A stretch of DNA of 64,000 nt from an uncultured Paludibaculum sp. (GTDB lineage: Bacteria; Acidobacteriota; Terriglobia; Bryobacterales; Bryobacteraceae). Shown here piece after piece: positions 17,126 through 24,251 of the stretch. The stretch lies in contig NZ_OY762268.1 of NCBI RefSeq assembly GCF_963665245.1, forward strand, positions 1 through 64,000, given 5' to 3'. Below the pieces are notes generated by a model that was given only the letters and a program-made list of their open reading frames with translations, was not told where the DNA came from and did no database searches. The translations under genes and the position numbers were made by a program. The number at the start of each line of letters is the position of its first letter. Position 1 is the first letter of the stretch.

Positions 17126-17400
17126 TCATCGCCCTTTCAAATCAAAACGAACCACCACCGTCATCCGCGCAACGAACCACGACCGTAAGGGAGTGGTCCC
17201 TCGCCGCGCTGCGAACCGCGACTGGCAAGGAGCGGGCACCGGTTCCGGCCCTGTCTTCAACGCAGTCCCGCATGGCCCCGTGGACCGCCAGTCGGCAGGA
17301 TGACGCAATCGGACCGAGCCGTGACCGTCAGGGAGCGGAAGCCGGTCGTGCCCCGGCGCCTTCAACGGAGCGCTCCCCGTCTCCCGCACCCGCCGCCCAC
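17126..17400. repeat. array of REP-like palindromic repeat modules inside the tail cluster
   Basis: This non-coding stretch holds several imperfectly palindromic modules. A 29-bp unit at 17172-17200 (core ACGACCGTAAGGGAGTGGT) is identical to 19328-19356. A unit at 17313-17343 (core GTGACCGTCAGGGAGCGG) differs by one base from 19076-19106. A third unit near 17211-17240 (GCGAACCGCGACTGGCAAGG) recurs imperfectly near 19120. Each can fold into a short hairpin (ACCAC…GTGGT, CCG…CGG). Confidence 0.7.
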
Positions 17401-17895
17401 CTACCGGCTCACCCCCAACCAACAAACCACCTGGCCCACCTGCAGATAATTCAATCCACCCTTCTTCACCACATCGAAGCTCACCTCATACCCGGGCTCC
17501 AAAAACACCCCGTCGCCCAGGCAGCCCCCATTCCTCTCCACCACATCCCTCACCGCGTCCACATAGAAGTGCAGCTTCTCCGCCAGTCCCTCCAGGCGGT
17601 CCGACGACACCCGCACCTCGGTCACCACCCGCATGCGCCCCGAGAACACGCGGAACTGTTCGCTCCGCTTGTTCTCGATCTGGTCGCAATACGTCTGGAT
17701 CACCGGATACCGCGCCGCTCCGGCCTTCTCCTGCAACTCGGCCGGAGCCCGCATTACCCCCACATCCACTCCGTCCACCATCTCCGAGTCCATGCCGTAG
17801 TAGCTCTGCAGCGCCGTCAGGCTGGCCGCTAAGCCCTCCACGCCCAGCAACACAGCCCGCAGCTTCGACACCGCCTCCAGCGTTGGATACGTCAT
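17401..17895 (-). CDS. putative tail terminator / tail completion protein
   Basis: 164 aa, MTYPTLEAVSKLRAVLLGVEG at the start and VGQVVCWLGVSR at the end. Its size, the order (after the head adaptor, before the tail tube) and the conserved-looking centre GARYPVIQTYCDQIENKRSEQFRVF-type sequence (residues ~58-84) suit a tail terminator or neck protein, which caps the tube and docks it to the head. No catalytic motif is seen. It starts one base after the adaptor-like gene ends, showing translational coupling. Function is inferred from position. Confidence 0.5.
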   Translation of the reverse strand: MTYPTLEAVSKLRAVLLGVEGLAASLTALQSYYGMDSEMVDGVDVGVMRAPAELQEKAGAARYPVIQTYCDQIENKRSEQFRVFSGRMRVVTEVRVSSDRLEGLAEKLHFYVDAVRDVVERNGGCLGDGVFLEPGYEVSFDVVKKGGLNYLQVGQVVCWLGVSR

Positions 17896-17896
17896 G

Positions 17897-18634
17897 TCAA
17901 CCCCTCCTCAACAGGCCGCACCGCACCACCGCGAAGTCCGCCGCCTGTCCATTGCCCGGCGGCCGGCCGACCACAAGCCCGCTCACCGGCATCACCCACG
18001 TCTCACCAACCTCCATCGGCGCCGCATTCTGCAAGCCCACTGATCCTTCCTCCGTGCCCGCATACAGGTTCCAGTGCGTGGCGTTCTCTTCCGGAAACAG
18101 CAGCGTCACCTGCAGCGAGTGCGGCACCGGCGAACTCACTGCCACCGCCGCGCTCGGCGCGCTCTCCCGTCCCTCCGCATCGAGAAACGTTGCCGTCAAC
18201 CAGTACGTCGCTGCCGACGTGAGGCCTTCCGCAATCTCCGCCGACACGTGCGAAGGCCGCCGCACCGGCCGGGACACCATCCGCAGACCGCCTTCGAAAT
18301 ACCGTCGTCGCTGCTCAGCGGCGAGCGATTCGTAGTGATGCCACCGCTGCCCATACCGGTCGTTCAACTGGCTGAAATAGGCATCGCGGTAGACGGCTTC
18401 CAGCGTCCTCAACACGTGCCAGCGCTTCAGCGCCGAGCTCGCCGTCACCTGCTCCAGGCGGCCCTGCTCCTCCCAATCGAGAAACGCCTCCACCTCCACC
18501 TGGATCTCGCTCGCCGCCAGATCCAGCTTGGCCTGCGGATCGATGCCCTCGCCGTTCGTCACGTCGAGCAGTCCCGAATCCTGCGCCTTCAGATCTTCAA
18601 TGCGACTCAGGTCGCCGTCTACCAGCAATGCCAT
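17897..18634 (-). CDS. putative head-tail adaptor with a C-terminal Ig-like domain
   Basis: 245 aa. The first ~115 residues are mostly helical and charged (DPQAKLDLAASEIQVEVEAF, then LKRWHVLRTLEAVYRDAYFS), as in connector proteins that bind below the portal. From ~residue 125 a beta domain follows (AATYWLTATFLDAEGRESAPS … THWNLYAGTEEGSVGLQ) resembling Fn3/Ig-like decoration modules. Position between coat and tail genes supports an adaptor role. It is coupled to the genes on both sides (1- and 5-base gaps). Family not recognised with certainty. Confidence 0.5.
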   Translation of the reverse strand: MALLVDGDLSRIEDLKAQDSGLLDVTNGEGIDPQAKLDLAASEIQVEVEAFLDWEEQGRLEQVTASSALKRWHVLRTLEAVYRDAYFSQLNDRYGQRWHHYESLAAEQRRRYFEGGLRMVSRPVRRPSHVSAEIAEGLTSAATYWLTATFLDAEGRESAPSAAVAVSSPVPHSLQVTLLFPEENATHWNLYAGTEEGSVGLQNAAPMEVGETWVMPVSGLVVGRPPGNGQAADFAVVRCGLLRRG

Positions 18635-18639
18635 GACAC

Positions 18640-18960
18640 CTACTCCTTCCCCGCCGGCTCGCTGCGCAGCAGCCCCAGCGGATCCGAGATCACCTGCACC
18701 TGGATCCGGCTGACGGCCTCCTGCTTCTCATGCGCCACACGCCGCGCGGCCTGATCGGCGACGAACTGCGCGACCTCCTGCTCGTTCGCGATCCGCGCCT
18801 TGCCTTCGACCATCAACTGGCAACCCACGCGGCGCGACACCTGCGTCAGCACGCCGTCCTTGCCGCCATCCTGTGTAGCTATGCTCACCACGTAGATATC
18901 CCGTTCCTGGTACTTGCGTTCCAGGTCCTTCACTTTCCTGAAATAGCTCTTCAAATCCAT
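18640..18960 (-). CDS. small phage-cluster protein of unknown function
   Basis: 106 aa, charged and largely helical: MDLKSYFRKVKDLERKYQER at the start, then VSIATQDGGKDGVLTQVSRR and a helix rich in Glu/Ala/Arg (NEQEVAQFVADQAARR). GGAAAGGAAC precedes the ATG. It is the first gene after the coat gene's terminator-like hairpin. It may be a head-joining or head-decoration protein, but I do not recognise it. Confidence 0.4.
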   Translation of the reverse strand: MDLKSYFRKVKDLERKYQERDIYVVSIATQDGGKDGVLTQVSRRVGCQLMVEGKARIANEQEVAQFVADQAARRVAHEKQEAVSRIQVQVISDPLGLLRSEPAGKE

Positions 18961-18984
18961 ACAAGTTCCTTTCCAATCAACACC

Positions 18985-19020
18985 AAAGGAAAAGGGCGGC
19001 AGTGAATCTCACCGCCGCCC
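18985..19020 (-). terminator. terminator-like hairpin downstream of the coat gene
   Basis: On the minus strand GGGCGGC (19020-19014) pairs with GCCGCCC (19000-18994), with an inner GTGA/TCAC stem and a 3-base loop, followed directly by TTTTCCTTT. It lies between the coat gene and the adaptor/tail genes. It could act as a partial terminator that keeps coat transcripts in excess, as in many phages. Confidence 0.6.
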
Positions 19021-19075
19021 GAGAGTTGCGAACCCCGACCCCGTGGGCCGCCAATTGGCGCAACAACGCCCTCAA

Positions 19076-19356
19076 ACCGAGCCGTGACCGTAAGGGAGCG
19101 GAAGCCCGTCAACCCAGTTGCGAACCGCGACTGGGAAGGAGTCAACCATGGCCCTGCGGGCCGCCAAAGCGGAGGAAGCCGTCCTACCTGGCCCAGTCCC
19201 GGAACGTAAGTGACGGGCTCCCAGCACGTCTTCAACGGAGCGGGCACCCGTCCACCGCGCTGTCACCGCGGCCGAAGCCCACCCTACCCAAAGCCCCCAA
19301 AAAGGCGGCCCATCCCCAAAGCCCGACACGAACCACGACCGTAAGGGAGTGGTCCC
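19076..19356. repeat. second array of REP-like palindromic modules
   Basis: Modules here match those at 17126-17400: 19328-19356 is a 29-base exact copy of 17172-17200, and 19076-19106 matches 17313-17343 with a single difference. At 19191-19214 a third family (GCCCAGTCCCGGAACGTAAG…) matches 21 of 24 bases of the long inverted repeat at 33955-33978. This ties the repeats to the host genome rather than to the phage genes. Confidence 0.7.
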
Positions 19357-19483
19357 ACCCCTATCCTCCAAAGGAGACCGACGCTGGTCCTCCCCCAACA
19401 GTCGACATCCGCGGCAAGCGAGTACGGCGGACCCCCAGGTCCGCGCGGGGTCCCCTGACCCCGCACCCGTACACCCCGCCCGC

Positions 19484-20395
19484 CTAGCTCCTCACCTGCA
19501 CGCCGTGAGCATTCCGCAGAACACCCACCCCGTACAGCATGTCCACCGTGAACTGCTGCGCCAGAGTATTCGGCTGGTAGCTCATCGTGATGCGCATGCC
19601 CAAATTGCCGAGTTCCGCGTACTCCGCAATCGCCCCCGTCCCCGGCAGCGGCTTCGGCAGCCGGCGAATCGCCAACCCCAACGCATTCTTCGCGAACGCG
19701 ATGTTATTGGTAGTCGTCGGACCCGTGCCCGTCTTCTTCACGAACTGTGAACGGAACACATAGAAGTCCTTGATCCGCCCGATGCTGCCATCGATCAAGG
19801 CGCGCAGCCCGGCATCGCCGGAAGTCGCATACTCACTGAACCGCGAAATCTGCCGCAGTTGCGAATACGCATTCCCGTCGACCACCAGGTACTTCTGCTC
19901 GCTCGCCGGAACCTTCGCGTTGAACAGTGCCGTCTCGGCCGAATCCACCACGGACTCCAGCAGCGCCGTCCCGCCCGTACCCAGCGGAGTGTTCGCCGTG
20001 AACTGGCTGTACAGGTTCAACAGATCGCTCTCCACCTTCTCGGCCAGCGCGATCATCGCCGGCTGCATGTACAGTCGCAGCAGGTCCGGAACCGCGATCA
20101 CCTTCGTCACATCCGGAATCTGGAACGTCGCCTCAGCGTGCGTGTTGAGCACGATCTGCGCATTCGCCACATCCGGATTCTGGCTCTGCACCGAGCCGCC
20201 CTCGGCGATGTTGTTCGCCACCATCGTCGGCGGAATCGGCACGTTCACCGTGTCGCCGGCCTGCGCCAGCGTCGGTTCGAAGTCCCGGTTCACCAGGTTG
20301 CCCATCACCAGTTGGCCCGACAGGGCCGGCAGGGCGTCCACCGCCACAAGCTTCACAATCGCATTCGCCAGATTGGCTGAAGTAATAGCTGACAT
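19484..20395 (-). CDS. P22-type major coat protein
   Basis: 303 aa from ATG 20395; the longer frame upstream is Arg-rich nonsense, while this start has AGAGGAAAAGAGAA before it and opens MSAITSANLANAIVKLVAVDAL. The sequence follows the P22 gp5-like coat family: LVNRDFEPTLAQAGDTVNVPIP, then FQIPDVTKVIAVPDLL, MIALAEKVESDLLNLYSQF, and a C-terminus typical of coat proteins (NIAFAKNALGLAIRRLP … LRITMSYQPN-like MRITMSYQPN). It would form the capsid shell with the HK97 fold. It lies after the scaffold gene, as expected. Confidence 0.8.
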   Translation of the reverse strand: MSAITSANLANAIVKLVAVDALPALSGQLVMGNLVNRDFEPTLAQAGDTVNVPIPPTMVANNIAEGGSVQSQNPDVANAQIVLNTHAEATFQIPDVTKVIAVPDLLRLYMQPAMIALAEKVESDLLNLYSQFTANTPLGTGGTALLESVVDSAETALFNAKVPASEQKYLVVDGNAYSQLRQISRFSEYATSGDAGLRALIDGSIGRIKDFYVFRSQFVKKTGTGPTTTNNIAFAKNALGLAIRRLPKPLPGTGAIAEYAELGNLGMRITMSYQPNTLAQQFTVDMLYGVGVLRNAHGVQVRS

Positions 20396-20459
20396 TTCTC
20401 TTTTCCTCTTTCTCTTTCTTCTGTCTCTCAACCGCGCCGCGTCTCTACGGACCGCCGCG

Positions 20460-21053
20460 CTACTCGCCCCGCAGGCTCTGTGCCGCCACCTGCGAGATCT
20501 GCTCACGTACGCGCTGCAGCTCGTCCGCGCTCATGCCCGGATGAATCCGCTCCAGCTCCACGCCGTAGCTTCCACCACCCGCTCTCTGCGGGCTCAACGC
20601 ACCCGAACCGCCGGCAATCCGCGCCGGCAGAAACTCGGGGTTCTCCTGCACGAACGACGTCAAATGCTCGCGCAGCCCGCGTTCACCCTCCGCCGTCTTC
20701 GCGATCAGCGCGCCTTCCGCCGTGCGGACAATCTCGTCCTTCACGATCTTGAAAGCCAGATCGACCTTGGCCACGCCCAGCCGCTGCAGTTCCGCCCGGA
20801 TCTGCGCGCCCCGGTCCGTCTCCTCCGCCATCTGGCGGCTGCGCTTGTTCTCTTCCACCAGTTCGTTCACGCGCCGTTCCAGCGACTCCCGCCGCCGGCG
20901 CTCTTCCACGAGTTCGTTCTTGTAGGCCGGCTCCGTCTGGCGCCGTTCCACCGTCACGTACTCCTGGATCACCGAACGCACCACGTTCTTCCAGTCCTCG
21001 CCCTGTGTCTGCGGAGACACCTCGGGCGTCTGGTCTTGCGACTTCTGCTCCAT
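20460..21053 (-). CDS. scaffold-like coiled-coil protein
   Basis: 197 aa. A long charged coiled coil occupies ~residues 45-90 (ELVEERRRRESLERRVNELV), followed by a helical core (VDLAFKIVKDEIVRTAEG) and a Gly/Ser-rich tail with a short C-terminal helix (SADELQRVREQISQVAAQSL). Lying between portal and coat genes and with no catalytic motif, it fits an internal scaffolding protein that directs coat assembly. No protease signature is seen, so scaffold removal would have to be non-proteolytic, as in P22. Confidence 0.6.
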   Translation of the reverse strand: MEQKSQDQTPEVSPQTQGEDWKNVVRSVIQEYVTVERRQTEPAYKNELVEERRRRESLERRVNELVEENKRSRQMAEETDRGAQIRAELQRLGVAKVDLAFKIVKDEIVRTAEGALIAKTAEGERGLREHLTSFVQENPEFLPARIAGGSGALSPQRAGGGSYGVELERIHPGMSADELQRVREQISQVAAQSLRGE

Positions 21054-21081
21054 TGCTGTCCTTCCTTGTTTGCTCGCGCGC

Positions 21082-22464
21082 TTAGGCGGTCGCCTGCGCG
21101 TCGATCTCCTGCGCGATGCGGTCTTTCACCTGTTGGCTCGCATCGCAGAGATACTTCATCGCCAGCTTCTTCTGGATCTGCGTCTCCAGAGTCTTCGAAG
21201 GAATCCCCAGCGACAACAGCCGCTGCGCATCCTCCAACTCGCTGCTGAACTCCCCGATGTCGAATTCATCCAAACCCGACACCCCAATCTCGATCTCGTC
21301 CTGACGGGCCGCTGCCAGCGTGCGCAGCAGCTTCTTCAGCGTGTCCTTCACCTTGTCGCCGAAACCGCGCAGAACTTCCTGGGTCACCAGGTAGTCCCTC
21401 TGCTTGCTCAGGCCCGTCAAAGCCGAGTTCTTCGAGAGCGCGCCGCCGGCCTGGCTCATCATGTAGCAGATCCGGTAGATCTCCTCCTTCAGCCGGTCCG
21501 TGTTCTGCAGCGCAATCTCGAACACGTGCCCCTCCGGCTCAGTCCAACCAAAGCGGTCGTCCTTGCCCAGTTGCACGTAGTAGCTCTCCCCCATCGTCTG
21601 CTTGAACTCTTTCTCCGAATAGATCACCGGCATCGAGAACAAGCCCATCGTCAACGCCCAGGCCAGCGCGTTCGACTTGTTGAAGTGCTCCAGCTGCAGC
21701 GAGGACGCTTTGTTCATCAGCCACATGCCGTCGCCCAGCGAAAACTCGAACACCGGCACCTTCCCCAATCCGGCCAGTCCGTGCAGTCCCTCGTCCACCT
21801 GCACAATCGCCGCCTGGCTGCCGTCCCGGTCGTCCTGCCGGAAGATCGTGAATCGCTCCCGGTCATACCGCACCCACTGCCGCTCGACGTGCCCCTGCTC
21901 ATCGCAGCCGCCCACCAGTCGCTCGCCGCGCAGCACCACCCACTCATACTCGCCGCTCTCATCCTTCTGCCAGTGGATCGCGCTCTGCGCCGGATACTGG
22001 CTGAAGTAGCCGTGCGACAAGCCCAGCGCGTCCTCCTCCGCCTTCGAGCCCGCCTGCACCCCCAGCCTCGGGAAGTCCAGCACGATGTAGCTCCGCCCCA
22101 TTACCAGAGCCTCAATCACCTGCTTGCGGAAGAAGTCGCTCAACGTCGACCCCTGCCGGTCACAGTCCTCCGCCAGTTCGTTGAAGAACTGCCGCGCCCC
22201 CTCATCACGCCCCTCCAGCGTCACCAGCGGCTCCCGCCGGAACAGCGTCGCCGCATACCAGTCGATGATCGAGCCGATGTAGTTCTCATAAAACGCCCGG
22301 CTCACTCTCTCCTGGTAAACCTCAGGCGGCTCCTTCTGTCTCGGAATCAGATAGCGGTCCGCGTTCGCCGTGAACTGCTCGCCGCCCACGTACAGGTCGC
22401 GATACCGCGGCCACACTCTCTTCCACGCCGTGTATTCGGGATGTTCCCGGTTAATATCGAACAC
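21082..22464 (-). CDS. DUF4055-type phage portal protein
   Basis: 460 aa, start GTG 22464: GGGAGAAAAGG lies between it and the terminase stop 13 bases earlier, and the conserved sequence begins right after it (FDINREHPEYTAWKRVWPRY). The next part (DLYVGGEQFTANADRYLIPR, then YENYIGSIIDWYAATLFRR) is characteristic of DUF4055 proteins, which occupy the portal position in tailed phages. The C-terminal ~100 residues are helical (DKVKDTLKKLLRTLAAARQD … QIQKKLAMKYLCDAS). The portal forms the dodecameric DNA channel at one capsid vertex. Confidence 0.8.
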   Translation of the reverse strand: MFDINREHPEYTAWKRVWPRYRDLYVGGEQFTANADRYLIPRQKEPPEVYQERVSRAFYENYIGSIIDWYAATLFRREPLVTLEGRDEGARQFFNELAEDCDRQGSTLSDFFRKQVIEALVMGRSYIVLDFPRLGVQAGSKAEEDALGLSHGYFSQYPAQSAIHWQKDESGEYEWVVLRGERLVGGCDEQGHVERQWVRYDRERFTIFRQDDRDGSQAAIVQVDEGLHGLAGLGKVPVFEFSLGDGMWLMNKASSLQLEHFNKSNALAWALTMGLFSMPVIYSEKEFKQTMGESYYVQLGKDDRFGWTEPEGHVFEIALQNTDRLKEEIYRICYMMSQAGGALSKNSALTGLSKQRDYLVTQEVLRGFGDKVKDTLKKLLRTLAAARQDEIEIGVSGLDEFDIGEFSSELEDAQRLLSLGIPSKTLETQIQKKLAMKYLCDASQQVKDRIAQEIDAQATA

Positions 22465-22477
22465 TGCCTTTTCTCCC

Positions 22478-23764
22478 TTACCAAAACAGCCGTCTGTTTC
22501 TTTCGCCGACACTCTTCTCCGGCTGGCTCTCCTGCCACAGCAGGTAACCCACCGCATCGCTCAGGTGCGTCCGCTTCAGATCGCGAGCCTTATCGATCTC
22601 GCCCGTCCCCTCCAGCCACCGCACCCGCTCGAAGTCGAGCATCAGCTCCTTGCACCGCGCATCCACCATCAGTCCCGTCTCTCCGTCGGCCGACCGCAGC
22701 TTCGCGTTCACCAAACCCACCCGGTCCCGCACCGGCGGATTCCTCTTCGGAATTCGAAACACCGGCGCGGAACCCCCGTATTCCTCGAAGAACCCCTGCA
22801 GAATCTCCCGGTCCGTCGTCCCCGCTGTCTGCAGGTGCGACGCACAGGCGTCCGCGAAGATCTCCAGCCCCGCCGGCCACTCCGGATACCGCCTGACAAA
22901 CTCCAGGCACGCATCCCGCGTACTGGCCCGTGACAGCACGATCTCGTCCAGCACCACCAGCCGCCCCTCCTGCCACTGCGCCACCACCGAACTCATCGGA
23001 TTCACGTTGAAGTCCAATGCCCACAGCAGCGGCAGTTCCGGATCCCACTTCACCTCGCCCACGTTCAGCTTCCGGTCGAACGCGTGATACACTAGGCCGT
23101 CCTTGGGGCTCACATACTGCCCCAAAACCTCCTGCGCGTAGAACGCCTCGTCGTAGCTCCTCTTCAGCCGGTCGTAAAAATCCGGCACCCGCTGCAACAG
23201 GTGCCGGTTCTCATTCGGCTCCGCCTGGACGCACTCATACCCGTCCACCGGGTTTTGAATGAATCGCTCGTACACCCAATCGAACCCCTTCGGGGTCCAC
23301 ACCGCGAATCCACACAGCCTCGCTGCCAGCGGATCCCGCAATCGCCCTTCCAGCCGGATCCAAGCCTGCTCGGGCGAGTATGTCAACTCGTCCACCCCGA
23401 ACCATGCAAGATTCGTCCCCCGCAGCCGCTCGAAATCATCGAGCGGGCGGAAGATGATCTTCGAACCCGTGTCCTTCAGCGTCAGCTGGTTCTCCGCCTT
23501 GTTGAATTCGAACGGCAACCCGTTGTCCCTCAAGACTTCGAACAGCGACGTTTGCGTCGCGTCCCGCAGCATCGGGTACGTCGGAGCCCCAATCAGCCCC
23601 GCCCGCCCCGCATTCAAATACGCCAGTTTGATCGCTTCATTGCACAGTGCCTGGCTCTTTCCTGACCCAATCGGGCCCGAAAATCCTTTAAATCGCGCCG
23701 TCGAGTCATGAAAACGCAACTGCGACGGCAGAGGCTCATACTGGATTTCGCGGCGGATCTTCAT
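22478..23764 (-). CDS. terminase large subunit
   Basis: 428 aa from ATG 23764, chosen because it overlaps the upstream stop as ATGA; the longer frame lacks such support. ATPase: Walker A GPIGSGKS at residues 30-37, adenine-side GAPTYPMLRD at 59-68, Walker B LAWFGVDE at 119-126. The C-terminal RNase-H-like nuclease shows its acidic residues in ALDFNVNP (Asp251), IFADACASH (Asp305) and HLSDAVGYLLW (Asp403). It is the DNA-packaging motor that cuts and pumps DNA into the prohead. All catalytic residues appear intact. Confidence 0.9.
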   Translation of the reverse strand: MKIRREIQYEPLPSQLRFHDSTARFKGFSGPIGSGKSQALCNEAIKLAYLNAGRAGLIGAPTYPMLRDATQTSLFEVLRDNGLPFEFNKAENQLTLKDTGSKIIFRPLDDFERLRGTNLAWFGVDELTYSPEQAWIRLEGRLRDPLAARLCGFAVWTPKGFDWVYERFIQNPVDGYECVQAEPNENRHLLQRVPDFYDRLKRSYDEAFYAQEVLGQYVSPKDGLVYHAFDRKLNVGEVKWDPELPLLWALDFNVNPMSSVVAQWQEGRLVVLDEIVLSRASTRDACLEFVRRYPEWPAGLEIFADACASHLQTAGTTDREILQGFFEEYGGSAPVFRIPKRNPPVRDRVGLVNAKLRSADGETGLMVDARCKELMLDFERVRWLEGTGEIDKARDLKRTHLSDAVGYLLWQESQPEKSVGERNRRLFW

Positions 23765-24078
23765 TTGTCCTTCCGCTCCACCCACTCCACCTTCACTGAA
23801 CTCGGCTTCTCCGGCTCCACACTCTCCCTGAGCTGGATCAGCTTGAACGCATCGTTCACCGAGAACGACACGTGCTCGTCTTCCACTTGCTCGGCAAACT
23901 GCACCAGCATCCGGTCCACCAGTTGCCGCATCTGCCGCGCCCGGAACTTACGCTTCTTCACCGTCTTCGGCGCCTCCTCCGCCGGTTTCGCCGGAACGGA
24001 GGCCGCAGCCTCCGCCACCGGTTCGCCCGCCTTGAGGAACCGCCCGTTCTTTGCTCGCCCCACCGTTCTCTGTTCCAT
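23761..24078 (-). CDS. putative small terminase / first gene of the head cluster
   Basis: 105 aa from ATG 24078, selected for GGAGAAAGG at normal spacing; an earlier in-frame ATG at 24111 has none. It begins MEQRTVGRAKNGRFLKAGEP, continues with an Ala/Pro-rich linker and KKRKFRARQMRQLVDRML (basic helix), and ends with a predicted helical part. Being the first gene and coupled by ATGA to the large terminase suggests a small-terminase or DNA-recognition role, but no helix-turn-helix is obvious. Function is uncertain. Confidence 0.5.
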   Translation of the reverse strand: MEQRTVGRAKNGRFLKAGEPVAEAAASVPAKPAEEAPKTVKKRKFRARQMRQLVDRMLVQFAEQVEDEHVSFSVNDAFKLIQLRESVEPEKPSSVKVEWVERKDK

Positions 24079-24158
24079 CAGCCTTTCTCCGTGCGAGTTG
24101 CCTCGACGCACAAAGAGTACAAAGCCGAAAATAGTGGTTTTGGCGCGCGTGCTCGTAA

Positions 24159-24173
24159 CCTGTTGAAAACAGG
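24159..24173. promoter_or_regulatory. palindrome upstream of the head cluster, possible operator
   Basis: CCTGTT-GAA-AACAGG is a perfect 6-bp inverted repeat, 81 bases before the first gene of the cluster and near a run of nine T (24180-24188). It is the only compact dyad in the leader. It could be an operator controlling the cluster; no clear -10/-35 pair can be named beside it. Confidence 0.3.
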
Positions 24174-24251
24174 GTGACGTTTTTTTTTGAATTCGTGAAC
24201 TGATTTTCGAGGAGGCCCCAAAAAGGCCGACTTCTGCCGTTTATTCGCCTT

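Larger units (their letters stand above)
18961..19483. other. 523-base non-coding gap after the coat gene
   Basis: This gap carries, from its left end, a strong hairpin (18994-19020), then REP-like modules at 19076-19110, ~19120-19145 and 19328-19356, and one copy (19191-19214) of the repeat that forms a perfect inverted pair at 33954-34057. The translated frames here are low-complexity Pro/Arg-rich shadows. No gene is supported. Confidence 0.6.
9709..24078 (-). mobile_element. prophage-derived / gene-transfer-agent-like head and tail cluster
   Basis: Fourteen co-directional genes on the minus strand encode, in transcription order, a putative small terminase, large terminase, portal, scaffold, coat, an unknown, head adaptor, tail terminator, tail tube, tail chaperone (two products by frameshift), tape measure, two tail-tip proteins and a large hub protein. 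No integrase, repressor, replication, lysis or att-like sequence is visible, and both ends abut ordinary chromosomal genes. The ~14.4-kb size, gene order, short tape measure and ~1300-aa terminal hub recall the Rhodobacter capsulatus gene transfer agent. The capsid parts (DUF4055 portal, P22-like coat) differ from that agent. Whether particles are made, and what they pack, cannot be read from sequence. Confidence 0.75.

Noticed and set aside
17126..19356. Repeats considered as a CRISPR array
   Set aside because: Units are degenerate, irregularly spaced, palindromic and without equal-length unique spacers; no cas genes are present.
21070..22896. Plus-strand 608-aa ORF across the portal and terminase genes
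   Set aside because: Leu/Arg/Gln/Pro-rich shadow; spans the junction of two real minus-strand genes.
9709..24251. att sites or a tRNA target for prophage integration
   Set aside because: No direct repeat was seen at the two ends, and neither end abuts a tRNA gene; tRNA-His is about 2.9 kb away with intact genes between.
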